A stretch of DNA of 8,560 bases, taken from assembly GCA_027053695.1 (NCBI GenBank), contig JALUHL010000170.1, positions 1 through 8,560 on the forward strand, read 5' to 3'. Made by a program: the position numbers and the translations under genes. Positions within the stretch are counted from its first letter, which is position 1, and every line of letters starts with the position of its first letter. Below are positions 1 to 6,910 of this stretch, piece by piece. This stretch comes from Ghiorsea sp. (lineage in GTDB: Bacteria > Pseudomonadota > Zetaproteobacteria > Mariprofundales > Mariprofundaceae). Under the pieces are notes generated by a model, which ran no database searches, was not told the origin of the DNA, and saw only the letters and a program-made list of their open reading frames with translations.

Positions 1-1365
1 CTCCTCTTCAATGCCTTGGCCTTTGTCTTTGACCTGAAGCTGCCAAGTATCATCATCAAGGCTAAAAATAATGGATATGGATGCAGGCTCTGGGCTAACC
101 CGCATCGCATTGCGTAACAGATTATCTAAAACCAAGCGTAGGTGGTCAGGGTCTATATCTAGCGTTGCAGGGATGATATCTGTTTGCATATTGTAGGTCC
201 CTTTGACATCAATGTGTTGCAATGTTTCCTGAATAAATGCTTTGATATCAGTAGGCCGTGGATAGGGATGTAGTGGGCTTGCATAATCCAGCATGTCAGA
301 AACCAAACGGTTAAGACGCTGAATTTCAGAGGTTATCACATTTTCCAAAATATCATCTTGTTGTTGCAGCCCCATCAACTCCGTGGCCTGGGCTATGGTT
401 TGCATAGGGTTACGAATTTCATGGGCTAGCATGGCTGCCATTTGACCAATAGATGCCAGCTTATCCTGCTCTGCAAGCCGCCTTTCCAGTGCTCGTGTCT
501 CTGTAATGTTTACAATCGTCATCAGCCAAGATGCTTGTGAGTCTTGATGTAGCTTAGTGAAAGTAAGCAGTAAATCATGCCCATGCCAGCTGATTTCATG
601 ACGAAACGTGCTGGTTTTGCCACGATGAGAGAATTTATGCAGCTCATTTGGGACATCAATAAAGCTGCTAATTTCATACCCAGCATGCTGTTCAGATAAA
701 CCTAAAAAAGAAGCTGCGGCAGGGTTAAAGGCTTGAATTTGAAGACTAGAATTAAGCATAATAATGCCTTCTTGCATGGATTGTAATACTTGACTGTGTA
801 TCTCTTGGAGCTGCTGGTGTTTAATGCTTGTGTCTTTCTGCTTCTGTTCAAGACTTGCATGGCGGCGAGCAATCAAGGCCATAATACCGCCAACGAGGAA
901 GAATAAAGAGGTTTGTAAGAGAATTCTTAGTGCTTGCTCAGTTGCGATTGTTTGTACATGAGTATTGGCAAAGGTATAAACTGCGGAAATATAAGTGGCA
1001 GATGCGAGTATGGCTGTGATAAGCGTGAGCAAAATACTGGCTTGTGTGCCTGCCGCAATGATAACAATCCCGAGAAGAAAAATGAAAGGGCTAGCATAAC
1101 CACCACTACTATAAATGATAAAACCTATAAGTATAAGGTCAGATATAAGTTGGGTGAAGACGTTGAGATGTTTAGGTGCTTGGAAGCGAAAGGCTAATAT
1201 TTGTATGCTAAGTAAAGCAAGCCATAGGAAGAAGAGTTGCTTAAAGAACACCAACAGTTGGGACGTATTTTGGTTCAACCAGTATAGACTTGCAAATACG
1301 GCAAAGGAAATTAGTAAGCGGGAGTAAAAGAGACGCTTTAGAGCACTACCATCTGATTTTTTCAT
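1..1365 (-). CDS. pilS: Type IV pilus sensor histidine kinase PilS (partial, C-terminus beyond left edge)
   Basis: Sensor kinase expected to autophosphorylate on His and pass phosphate to a response regulator, PilR, which controls pilin transcription with sigma-54. 455 codons are visible, in frame to the window edge with no stop. Residues 15-167 give about six membrane segments, including a 'SSGGYASPF' turn (86-94) typical of PilS. A coiled linker (170-190) leads to a PAS domain at about 186-290. The HisKA segment has the H-box 'HEIRNP' with phospho-acceptor His315. The N-box 'DNLLRNAMRVSP' (414-425, key Asn419) and the G1 box 'DKGQG' (447-451) follow; the F and G2 boxes are cut off. The start is the first ATG after an in-frame TAA 18 bases upstream, and it lacks a clear Shine-Dalgarno. 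It lies 33 bp after pilC. Histidine kinase is certain from the motifs; the PilS name rests on six TMs, one PAS domain and the pilBC context. Confidence 0.88.
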   Translation of the reverse strand, partial: MKKSDGSALKRLFYSRLLISFAVFASLYWLNQNTSQLLVFFKQLFFLWLALLSIQILAFRFQAPKHLNVFTQLISDLILIGFIIYSSGGYASPFIFLLGIVIIAAGTQASILLTLITAILASATYISAVYTFANTHVQTIATEQALRILLQTSLFFLVGGIMALIARRHASLEQKQKDTSIKHQQLQEIHSQVLQSMQEGIIMLNSSLQIQAFNPAAASFLGLSEQHAGYEISSFIDVPNELHKFSHRGKTSTFRHEISWHGHDLLLTFTKLHQDSQASWLMTIVNITETRALERRLAEQDKLASIGQMAAMLAHEIRNPMQTIAQATELMGLQQQDDILENVITSEIQRLNRLVSDMLDYASPLHPYPRPTDIKAFIQETLQHIDVKGTYNMQTDIIPATLDIDPDHLRLVLDNLLRNAMRVSPEPASISIIFSLDDDTWQLQVKDKGQGIEEE

Positions 1366-1398
1366 GCTATTATAAAACGCGGGTTAAGAAATGCGTGA

Positions 1399-2595
1399 CT
1401 AAACAGCAGAGGCCATCATAAAGATTGGTAAATACATCGCAATGACCAAACCACCAATGACAACACCCAAGAAAGCCATAATGGCAGGCTCCATCAATGC
1501 CGTCATATTATCCACGGCAGTATCAACTTCTTCTTCATAAAAATCTGCAATTTTACCCAGCATCTCTTCCATAGCACCGGTTTCTTCACCGATGGCAATC
1601 ATTTGCGTTACCATGATGGGGAACACACCGCTTTCCTCTAATGGTTGGCTCAGTGACTGACCTTGACTGATAGATTCTTTGGCATTAACCACAGCTTCTT
1701 CAATAATCACGTTCCCCGATGTTTCAGCAACAGTATCCATAGCCTCAAGAATAGGTACGCCCGCAGCGCTCAACGTAGAAAATGTGCGCGTAAACCTTGC
1801 CACAGCACCTTTACGGAGTACATCACCAATGGCGGGCAGGTTTAATAAAAGTTTATCAAGTTGGTAGCGTCCTTTGGGTGTTTTGTAAATAGATTTTATA
1901 GCGTATATCAAAACAATAGGTGCACCCACAACTACATACCAATATTCAACAAAAGCATCAGAAATAGCCATGACAATTTTTGTGGGCGCAGGAAGCTCGG
2001 CACCGAATCCTGCAAACATCTCTGCAAACACAGGAACCACAAAAATCATCAAAATGGATGTTACAATAAATGAAATCACGATAATAGATGATGGATATAC
2101 CATGGCCGATTTGATTTTTGATTTTAGTCCAATGGCTTTTTCTTTGTACTCACAAATGCGAAGTAGGATGGTATCCAAAATACCACCCTTTTCACCAGCT
2201 TCAACCAAAGAGCACGTTAAACGGTCAAAATCTTTGGGGAATTCACGCAGGGTTTCGCCAAAGGGTGAACCGCTTTCTAATTTTTCGCGAACACCAGCAA
2301 AGAGCTTGAGAAGGCCTTTATGGTCGGTTCCTTTCTCAAGCAATTCAAAACATTGCACCAAGGGAAGACCTGCATTAATCATGGTGGATAGCTGCCTAAA
2401 GAAAATACTGATGTCTTTTTCGGTAACCTTAGGGTCACCGCCAATTTTAATTTCTATGGGTTTCTTTTTAACTTTAATATCAAGCAAGCCTTGGCGGCGG
2501 AGCGATGCCATGGCGACTTCCTTGTTTACGGCTTCAAGATTACCTTCTTTTTTCGCACCTTGCCGCGTTTTTGCGGTATAAATAAACTCAGGCAT
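1399..2595 (-). CDS. pilC: Type IV pilus inner-membrane platform protein PilC
   Basis: Polytopic platform protein of the GspF/PilC family. It sits in the inner membrane and couples the cytoplasmic ATPase to pilin insertion into the fibre. The 398 residues match the usual length of about 400. Two duplicated T2SSF domains are visible: the first starts near residue 62 ('FFRQLSTMINAGLPLVQ') and the second near 268 ('FTRTFSTLSAAGVPILEAM'). Membrane segments lie at about 168-192, 217-236 and 370-394, with the conserved 'AIGEETG' (334-340) before the last one. The first about 60 residues are the short N-terminal cytoplasmic region. The ATG follows the pilB stop by one base, and a GGGAG inside the pilB end is 6 nt upstream, so translation is probably coupled to pilB. 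No truncation or odd feature is seen. Confidence 0.97.
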   Translation of the reverse strand: MPEFIYTAKTRQGAKKEGNLEAVNKEVAMASLRRQGLLDIKVKKKPIEIKIGGDPKVTEKDISIFFRQLSTMINAGLPLVQCFELLEKGTDHKGLLKLFAGVREKLESGSPFGETLREFPKDFDRLTCSLVEAGEKGGILDTILLRICEYKEKAIGLKSKIKSAMVYPSSIIVISFIVTSILMIFVVPVFAEMFAGFGAELPAPTKIVMAISDAFVEYWYVVVGAPIVLIYAIKSIYKTPKGRYQLDKLLLNLPAIGDVLRKGAVARFTRTFSTLSAAGVPILEAMDTVAETSGNVIIEEAVVNAKESISQGQSLSQPLEESGVFPIMVTQMIAIGEETGAMEEMLGKIADFYEEEVDTAVDNMTALMEPAIMAFLGVVIGGLVIAMYLPIFMMASAV

Positions 2596-2596
2596 C

Positions 2597-4294
2597 TTAG
2601 TCTCCCACGGTAGTGCGTAAGCATTCTTCTAAAGTTAAAATGCCTTCTTTAACTTTGTTGAGTGCAGCCATACGCAATGTTTTTACACCTTCACTAATGG
2701 CAATTTCATTGATTTCATCAGAGTTTTTTCCTGCATACACAGCATTACGAATGTTGTCTGATACAGGCATCACTTGATATATGCCAACACGACCCTTGTA
2801 ACCAGTGCCATTGCATACAGTACAGCCTTTACCTTGCATGGGTGTGAAAGTGCCGAGGTCTTCTTTTTTAAGCCCAGCATCAAGTAAGGCATGAGGCTCA
2901 AGTTCTATAGGTTCAGCACATTCGCTACAGATACGCCTGCCTAAGCGTTGTGCAGTGACCAGATTCACAGCAGAACCCACCAAAAAGGATTCAATACCCA
3001 TATTGACCATACGCGTCATGGTGGATGGTGCATCATTGGTGTGTAAGGTAGCCAATACCAAGTGCCCCGTAAGGGCTGCTTTGATGCCGATCGCGCCTGT
3101 ATCATAATCACGAATCTCACCAATCAGGATAACATCAGGGTCTTGGCGCAAGAAAGACTTAAGTGCAGCGGGGAAATCCATGCCTACAGCAGGGTTGACG
3201 TTCACCTGATTGATGCCCATAAAGTTAAACTCTACGGGGTCTTCAGCGGTACAAATATTGATGCCAGGTTCATTGACTTCGGATACAGCAGAATACAAAC
3301 TCACTGTTTTACCAGAACCCGTTGGCCCTGTAACCAAGACCATACCATAGGGTAAGTTCACTGCATGCTTAAATAGGGCTAAATCTTTTTCTTCATAACC
3401 CAGCTTGGTTAAATCGGTTTGTAGGTTGGATTGGTCGAGTAAACGCATCACCACCTTTTCACCAAATAGGGTAGGTAAAACAGATACACGAAAATCCACA
3501 GTTTTAGCTTTGGATAAACGCAGCTTCATTCTGCCATCTTGAGGGACACGCCGCTCAGTAATATCCAAACGTGATTGAATTTTTAAGCGGGAAACAATGG
3601 CATCGCGCATATTCATGGGTGGGCGCATAATTTCTTGCAATACACCATCCACACGATAACGAACGCGCAATATTTTTTCATAAGGTTCGATATGAATATC
3701 AGATGCCCCACGTTTGATGGCATCCAATAAAATCAGGTTGACCAACTTTACAACGGGCGCTTCTTCACTGGCTGAAGCGAGAAAGTCACCATCAGTTTGC
3801 GTATCTTCAGTTTCAACCACCTCCACATCGGTTGCGCCCATTTCAGCCATCACATCTTCAAGACCTTGGCCAGAACCTGAAAGCTCATCAAGCTTGGTCA
3901 TCAACTCACTTTCACGAACAATCACCACATCAATTTGGCTTCCAGAAATAAAAGATAACTCATCTAAACTGCTGATGTCATAGGGGTCGGCTACGGCCAA
4001 GGTGATACTATTACCTTTTCGTTTGACTGGAATAGCTTGGTTTTTACGCATCATATCCACAGAAATTTTGGTCAAATTTTTATCAATGTCTAAGGGTAAG
4101 AGTTCAATCGCAGGGCGGCCAAAACTTTGGCTGATGAATTTTACCAACTCGTCTTCAGTAAATAACTCCATTTTGACCAAAGTTGCAGTAAGTGTTTCAC
4201 CATTCATTTTCATGCTTTTACGCGCTTCTTCTAGCTGCTCTTTTTTAATGGCTTTTTTGCGCAGGAGGATGTCACCTAAGCGGGTCTTTTTCAT
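2597..4294 (-). CDS. pilB: Type IV pilus extension ATPase PilB
   Basis: Hexameric cytoplasmic ATPase of the GspE/PilB family that powers pilus assembly, working under PilC. Its 565 residues match typical PilB. An N-terminal MshEN-type domain (about 1-135, opening with 'RLGDILL') is the kind that binds c-di-GMP in some homologues. An acidic linker (about 137-175) joins it to the motor. Motor motifs are Walker A 'GPTGSGKT' (323-330), Asp box 'TAEDPVE' (349-355), Walker B 'DPDVILIGEIRD' (385-396, catalytic Glu393) and His box 'TGHLVLATLHTN' (409-420). Two CxxC pairs (Cys456/459 and Cys491/494) form the tetracysteine zinc site found in assembly ATPases but not in PilT retraction ATPases, which supports PilB over PilT. 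The ATG overlaps the aroE stop by 4 nt and has a strong GGAGG. A GspE or MshE role is unlikely given neighbouring pilC and pilS. Confidence 0.97.
   Translation of the reverse strand: MKKTRLGDILLRKKAIKKEQLEEARKSMKMNGETLTATLVKMELFTEDELVKFISQSFGRPAIELLPLDIDKNLTKISVDMMRKNQAIPVKRKGNSITLAVADPYDISSLDELSFISGSQIDVVIVRESELMTKLDELSGSGQGLEDVMAEMGATDVEVVETEDTQTDGDFLASASEEAPVVKLVNLILLDAIKRGASDIHIEPYEKILRVRYRVDGVLQEIMRPPMNMRDAIVSRLKIQSRLDITERRVPQDGRMKLRLSKAKTVDFRVSVLPTLFGEKVVMRLLDQSNLQTDLTKLGYEEKDLALFKHAVNLPYGMVLVTGPTGSGKTVSLYSAVSEVNEPGINICTAEDPVEFNFMGINQVNVNPAVGMDFPAALKSFLRQDPDVILIGEIRDYDTGAIGIKAALTGHLVLATLHTNDAPSTMTRMVNMGIESFLVGSAVNLVTAQRLGRRICSECAEPIELEPHALLDAGLKKEDLGTFTPMQGKGCTVCNGTGYKGRVGIYQVMPVSDNIRNAVYAGKNSDEINEIAISEGVKTLRMAALNKVKEGILTLEECLRTTVGD
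2602..2606 (-). promoter_or_regulatory. Shine-Dalgarno of pilC, inside pilB
   Basis: GGGAG on the minus strand lies 6 nt before the pilC ATG and overlaps the last pilB codons. It supports the pilC start one base after the pilB TAA. Confidence 0.75.
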
Positions 4295-5196
4295 GTGTTT
4301 ATCCTCCAGCCTGGTAATGATAAAGGCGTTCTTGGTAGCTGCTGCTCAACCCATTGTAGAGATTCTAAGCTGTTCGGCAAGTTTAAGGCGTTAGATTGTA
4401 GCTTTTCGGCATGCCAAAAGGCAAAAGAAGCAATGCCTTGAGCAATCAGCATAGGCAAGCCATCCACGCTTTGGTAGCTAGATGCAGCTTGGCAGAATGC
4501 GGTGTTACCATGAGGCTTGTAAACGGCATCAATCGCAAAACCACTGCCGAATAGCTTAAACGGGAAAGTGTCTGCTTCATCAAGACCTATGCTTGTACTG
4601 TTGATGATAAGGGCGCATTTTTCACTTGTTGTAGCGACGATTTCTTTTTGCCAATCCAAGGTGTGAATAGACATATGAGGATAGGTTTTTTTCACATTAC
4701 ATGCCAAGTTTTTTGCCCGTTCTTTATGACGGTTACAAATATAAACTTCTTGCGCACCTTGATGATGCAAAGCATGCAATATGGCTTTGGCTGTGCCGCC
4801 TGCGCCAAATAAAAGTACTGGAGCTGTTGAAACATCCACTTCTAAACCTTGTATCACTGAGGCAAAACCTTGCCAATCTGTATTGGTGGCAAGCCAGCCA
4901 TCATCAGCCCACTTTAATGTATTTGCAGCACCAATGGCTTGTACATCGTCATCAGCATTCACCCAAGGTAACACCGCCTCTTTATGAGGTACGGTTACGT
5001 TTAAGCCTTGCACATGTGCAGCATGCAGACCCTCAATCGCAGTTTGCAACCGGTTGGGTTCAACTAAGAAGGGTAGGTAGTTCGCATTCAATGAAGTGTT
5101 GTGTATAAAATGGTTTTGAAATAAGGGGGATAAAGAGTGAGCGATGGGCTCACCAATAATACCATACACGCTTGTTTGCCCGTTTAAAGTTTGCAT
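4291..5196 (-). CDS. aroE: Shikimate dehydrogenase (NADP+)
   Basis: Reduces 3-dehydroshikimate to shikimate with NADPH, the fourth step of the chorismate/aromatic amino acid pathway; soluble cytoplasmic enzyme. The substrate domain shows 'HSLSP' (20-24), 'NVTVPHK' (66-72, catalytic Lys72) and 'NTD' (105-107, catalytic Asp107). The Rossmann domain shows 'GAGGTAKAI' (131-139), 'NRHKER' (155-160, NADP 2'-phosphate clamp), 'INSTSIG' (198-204) and 'MLIAQGIASFAFW' (249-261). At 301 residues it is longer than the usual 270-290, mainly through a C-terminal tail of about 35 residues whose DNA also holds the pilB Shine-Dalgarno. After NTD it reads 'WQGF' where most AroE have 'GxGF'. The ATG is chosen because 'YGIIGEP' follows at residue 11, as in the family, but no Shine-Dalgarno precedes it. 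The 57-bp upstream gap contains a promoter candidate. Confidence 0.95.
   Translation of the reverse strand: MQTLNGQTSVYGIIGEPIAHSLSPLFQNHFIHNTSLNANYLPFLVEPNRLQTAIEGLHAAHVQGLNVTVPHKEAVLPWVNADDDVQAIGAANTLKWADDGWLATNTDWQGFASVIQGLEVDVSTAPVLLFGAGGTAKAILHALHHQGAQEVYICNRHKERAKNLACNVKKTYPHMSIHTLDWQKEIVATTSEKCALIINSTSIGLDEADTFPFKLFGSGFAIDAVYKPHGNTAFCQAASSYQSVDGLPMLIAQGIASFAFWHAEKLQSNALNLPNSLESLQWVEQQLPRTPLSLPGWRINT
4303..4307 (-). promoter_or_regulatory. Shine-Dalgarno of pilB, inside aroE
   Basis: GGAGG on the minus strand lies 8 nt before the pilB ATG, within the last codons of aroE. It is the strongest ribosome-binding site among the pil genes. Together with the 4-nt stop/start overlap it fixes the pilB start and suggests coupled translation. 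Confidence 0.85.
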
Positions 5197-5202
5197 ATTT
5201 GA

Positions 5203-5231
5203 AAAATAAGTTGTTTCGCTAGATATGTCAA
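5203..5231 (-). promoter_or_regulatory. Candidate sigma-70 promoter for aroE-pilB-pilC
   Basis: A perfect -35 hexamer TTGACA (5231-5226) is followed by a 17-bp spacer and TATTTT (5208-5203), a 4/6 match to the -10 consensus, in the cobT-aroE gap. The predicted start, 7 nt below the -10, falls on the A of the aroE ATG at 5196, so the message would be leaderless or nearly so. That fits the missing Shine-Dalgarno. This is a consensus match only. Confidence 0.4.
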
Positions 5232-5253
5232 AAAAATGTTAGAATTTCGTAAG

Positions 5254-6288
5254 TTATGCGACTTTATCACTGACTTCTGCCTGTGTGAAAGTTGCCATTT
5301 CACGGTGTAAAGCAACAGCTGATTGGAGTAGTGGTAGCACCAAAGCTGCACCAGAACCCTCGCCCAAGCGCAAGTTGAAATCCAATAAGGGTTCAAGCTC
5401 CAAGTGTTTTAAGGCTATACCGTGCCCACTTTCTTGCGATAGATGGCTAGCCAACATCCACTGGTTGATGTCAGGCTCTAAGCTTTGCGCCGCTAAAGCC
5501 GCAGCAGTTGAAATAAAGCCATCAATCACCATGGGTACACCTTGCTTGGCAGCTTCCAAATAAAAGCCTGCTATGGCTGCAATTTCTAGCCCACCAACAT
5601 GTTGTAGGTATTCTTCAGCTTTAATGTTTTCAGCTTGAACACGAGCAATGATTTGTTCAACAATATCAATTTTGTGTGCATGCATGGCATCATCAATGCC
5701 CGTACCTCTGCCAACAATGGTTTCGGGTTTAGCGTTTGTGAATAGGGCAATCAAACATGCGCTTGCCGTGGTATTGCCTATGCCCATATCACCTGCAACA
5801 AGCAGATTGGCGCCACGGTTGATTGCAGCTAAAGCTTCATTTCGTCCTTGTTGTATGGCGTGCTCACATTCAGCTTTAGTCATGGCTGATTGATACAGGC
5901 AGTTGGCAGTACCCGCTCGGATTTTGTGTTGCTTCACACCTTGGATGCTTGATGTGTCAACGGATACGCCAATATCAACAATGCTTAGGCTTGCATCAGC
6001 TTGCTTAGCCAAAACGTTGATAGCTGCACCGCCTGCGGCAAAGTTTTTGACCATTTCACCTGTGACCACAGAGGGAAAAGCAGATACCCCTTCTTCACAA
6101 ATACCATGGTCACCTGCAAATACTGCAATATGAGCCTGTATAGGGCTTGGGATAACTTCGCCTTGTCTGGCGGCAAACCAGCAAGCCAACGCTTCGAGTT
6201 TACCCAAAGCGCCTGCAGGTTTGGTTAAAGTATTTTGATAAGCATGCGCTTGCTGCGCAATGTCAGCATTCACTGCTTTGATGACCAT
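5254..6288 (-). CDS. cobT: Nicotinate-nucleotide--dimethylbenzimidazole phosphoribosyltransferase
   Basis: Transfers the phosphoribosyl group of nicotinate mononucleotide to 5,6-dimethylbenzimidazole, giving alpha-ribazole phosphate, the activated lower ligand of cobalamin; cytoplasmic. The 344 residues are close to the family length of about 350. Visible motifs are 'LTKPAGALGKLE' (21-32), 'VFAGDHGICEEGVSAFP' (56-72), 'AAGGAAINVLA' (84-94), 'GDMGIGNTT' (166-174), 'VGRGTGIDD' (192-200), 'GGLEIAAIAG' (232-241) and 'LRLGEGSGA' (306-314). Glu310 in the last motif corresponds to the catalytic base (Glu317 in Salmonella CobT). Asp167 stands where the Salmonella enzyme has Glu (GEMGIGNTT). The start has an AGGA 6 nt upstream and lies 15 bp after the preceding gene, so the two are probably co-transcribed. 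No other cobalamin gene and no cobalamin riboswitch is visible in the window. Confidence 0.96.
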   Translation of the reverse strand: MVIKAVNADIAQQAHAYQNTLTKPAGALGKLEALACWFAARQGEVIPSPIQAHIAVFAGDHGICEEGVSAFPSVVTGEMVKNFAAGGAAINVLAKQADASLSIVDIGVSVDTSSIQGVKQHKIRAGTANCLYQSAMTKAECEHAIQQGRNEALAAINRGANLLVAGDMGIGNTTASACLIALFTNAKPETIVGRGTGIDDAMHAHKIDIVEQIIARVQAENIKAEEYLQHVGGLEIAAIAGFYLEAAKQGVPMVIDGFISTAAALAAQSLEPDINQWMLASHLSQESGHGIALKHLELEPLLDFNLRLGEGSGAALVLPLLQSAVALHREMATFTQAEVSDKVA

Positions 6289-6294
6289 ATTTGT

Positions 6295-6298
6295 TCCT
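6295..6298 (-). promoter_or_regulatory. Shine-Dalgarno of cobT
   Basis: AGGA on the minus strand lies 6 nt before the cobT ATG, within the 15-bp gap after the upstream stop codon. It is moderate in strength and supports the chosen start. Confidence 0.65.
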
Positions 6299-6303
6299 GC
6301 TAT

Positions 6304-6840
6304 TTAACGATTTGCAGATACCCAAGATTGGATTTCATCATGCATAGGGTGCTTAGGATACTTCGTTAGAAAAGCTTGAAGTTGGGCGCGACCTTTTGCC
6401 TCATCACCATGCTCTGCATAACATGATGCAAGCGCAATCATAGTGTTTGCTTTGAGCATGTCACTACCTGTAGTTTTGAGCAGTTGCTCGAAAGTTTGTG
6501 TACCTTTTTCAGGTGTTTTGGATTCACATAATTTAGCACCATCATCAAATTGTTTGATATCATTACGAAAAGCAGGGTCTGTGGTCAAATCACCTTGCCA
6601 ATAAGGTTGCAGCGCACTTTCTGTCGTTTCTGCGCCACGAACGCCTATCACCGCTGTGGTTGTAGCTCTTGCTGTACGTTGACGAGGGATAATGCGTTTG
6701 ATGCGGCTCCAAAGTGAGCCAAAGAATGAATGTTCAGATTTTACCACTTGGTAGGTATTACTCTTTTTTTGTTGGTCAGCAGCAATCGCTTGCCCTGAAA
6801 GTAAACCAAAAGTAAAAAGTAGAATGATAAGATATTTCAT
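6304..6840 (-). CDS. Small exported protein with FecR-like motif and TPR-like C-terminus
   Basis: I do not recognise a named family. The 178-residue product opens with a clear Sec signal peptide: Lys2, a hydrophobic core at 3-15, and 'AIA' before a likely cleavage after residue 20. It is therefore probably periplasmic; there is no lipobox Cys. A basic stretch (47-59, several Arg and Lys) leads to 'TTAVIGVRGAE' (61-71). That resembles the 'TAVIGVRGTEF' signature of FecR domains, but the rest of the FecR beta-domain is not apparent. Residues 113-170 look like one or two TPR-type helical hairpins ('MIALASCYAEHGDEAKG', 134-150). Cys105 and Cys140 could form a disulfide. A strong AGGAGA precedes the ATG. 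It sits between the transglutaminase/TPR gene (70 bp upstream) and cobT (15 bp downstream). A partner role with the upstream protein is inference. Confidence 0.85.
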   Translation of the reverse strand: MKYLIILLFTFGLLSGQAIAADQQKKSNTYQVVKSEHSFFGSLWSRIKRIIPRQRTARATTTAVIGVRGAETTESALQPYWQGDLTTDPAFRNDIKQFDDGAKLCESKTPEKGTQTFEQLLKTTGSDMLKANTMIALASCYAEHGDEAKGRAQLQAFLTKYPKHPMHDEIQSWVSANR

Positions 6841-6845
6841 GTAGT

Positions 6846-6851
6846 TCTCCT
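6846..6851 (-). promoter_or_regulatory. Shine-Dalgarno of the 178-residue exported protein
   Basis: AGGAGA on the minus strand, 5 nt before the ATG at 6840. It is one of the best ribosome-binding sites in the window and supports real, independent translation of this small gene. The rest of the 70-bp gap holds a TATCAT (5/6 to a -10) but no good -35 at 16-18 bp, so no promoter is called. Confidence 0.75.
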
Positions 6852-6910
6852 GTGTGAATCTCGTTATGTCACGCGCATGATAAGCAGATGTCTGTGATGC
6901 GGGTCATGTT

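Noticed and set aside
1369..1374. Perfect TATAAT on the minus strand just before pilS
   Set aside because: It ends 3 nt before the ATG, so a transcript would start inside or past the start codon, and no -35 match exists 16-18 bp upstream.
1970..2581. A 203-codon open frame on the plus strand opposite pilC
   Set aside because: It lies wholly antisense to a well-conserved pilC, has no recognisable domain and is explained by codon bias of the real gene.
5226..5256. T-run after cobT as an intrinsic terminator
   Set aside because: Seven T residues are present on the minus strand, but no stable GC-rich hairpin precedes them; the run merges into the TTGACA hexamer.
5184..5396. A 70-codon minus-strand frame overlapping the end of cobT
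   Set aside because: It is in another frame within cobT codons and shows no family features; a shadow of the real gene.
6841..6910. Short inverted repeats in the 70-bp gap (near-palindrome TCATGCGCGTGA and CAGA/TCTG)
   Set aside because: The arms are only 4-6 bp with little or no loop, and no T-run follows, so neither a terminator nor an operator can be supported.
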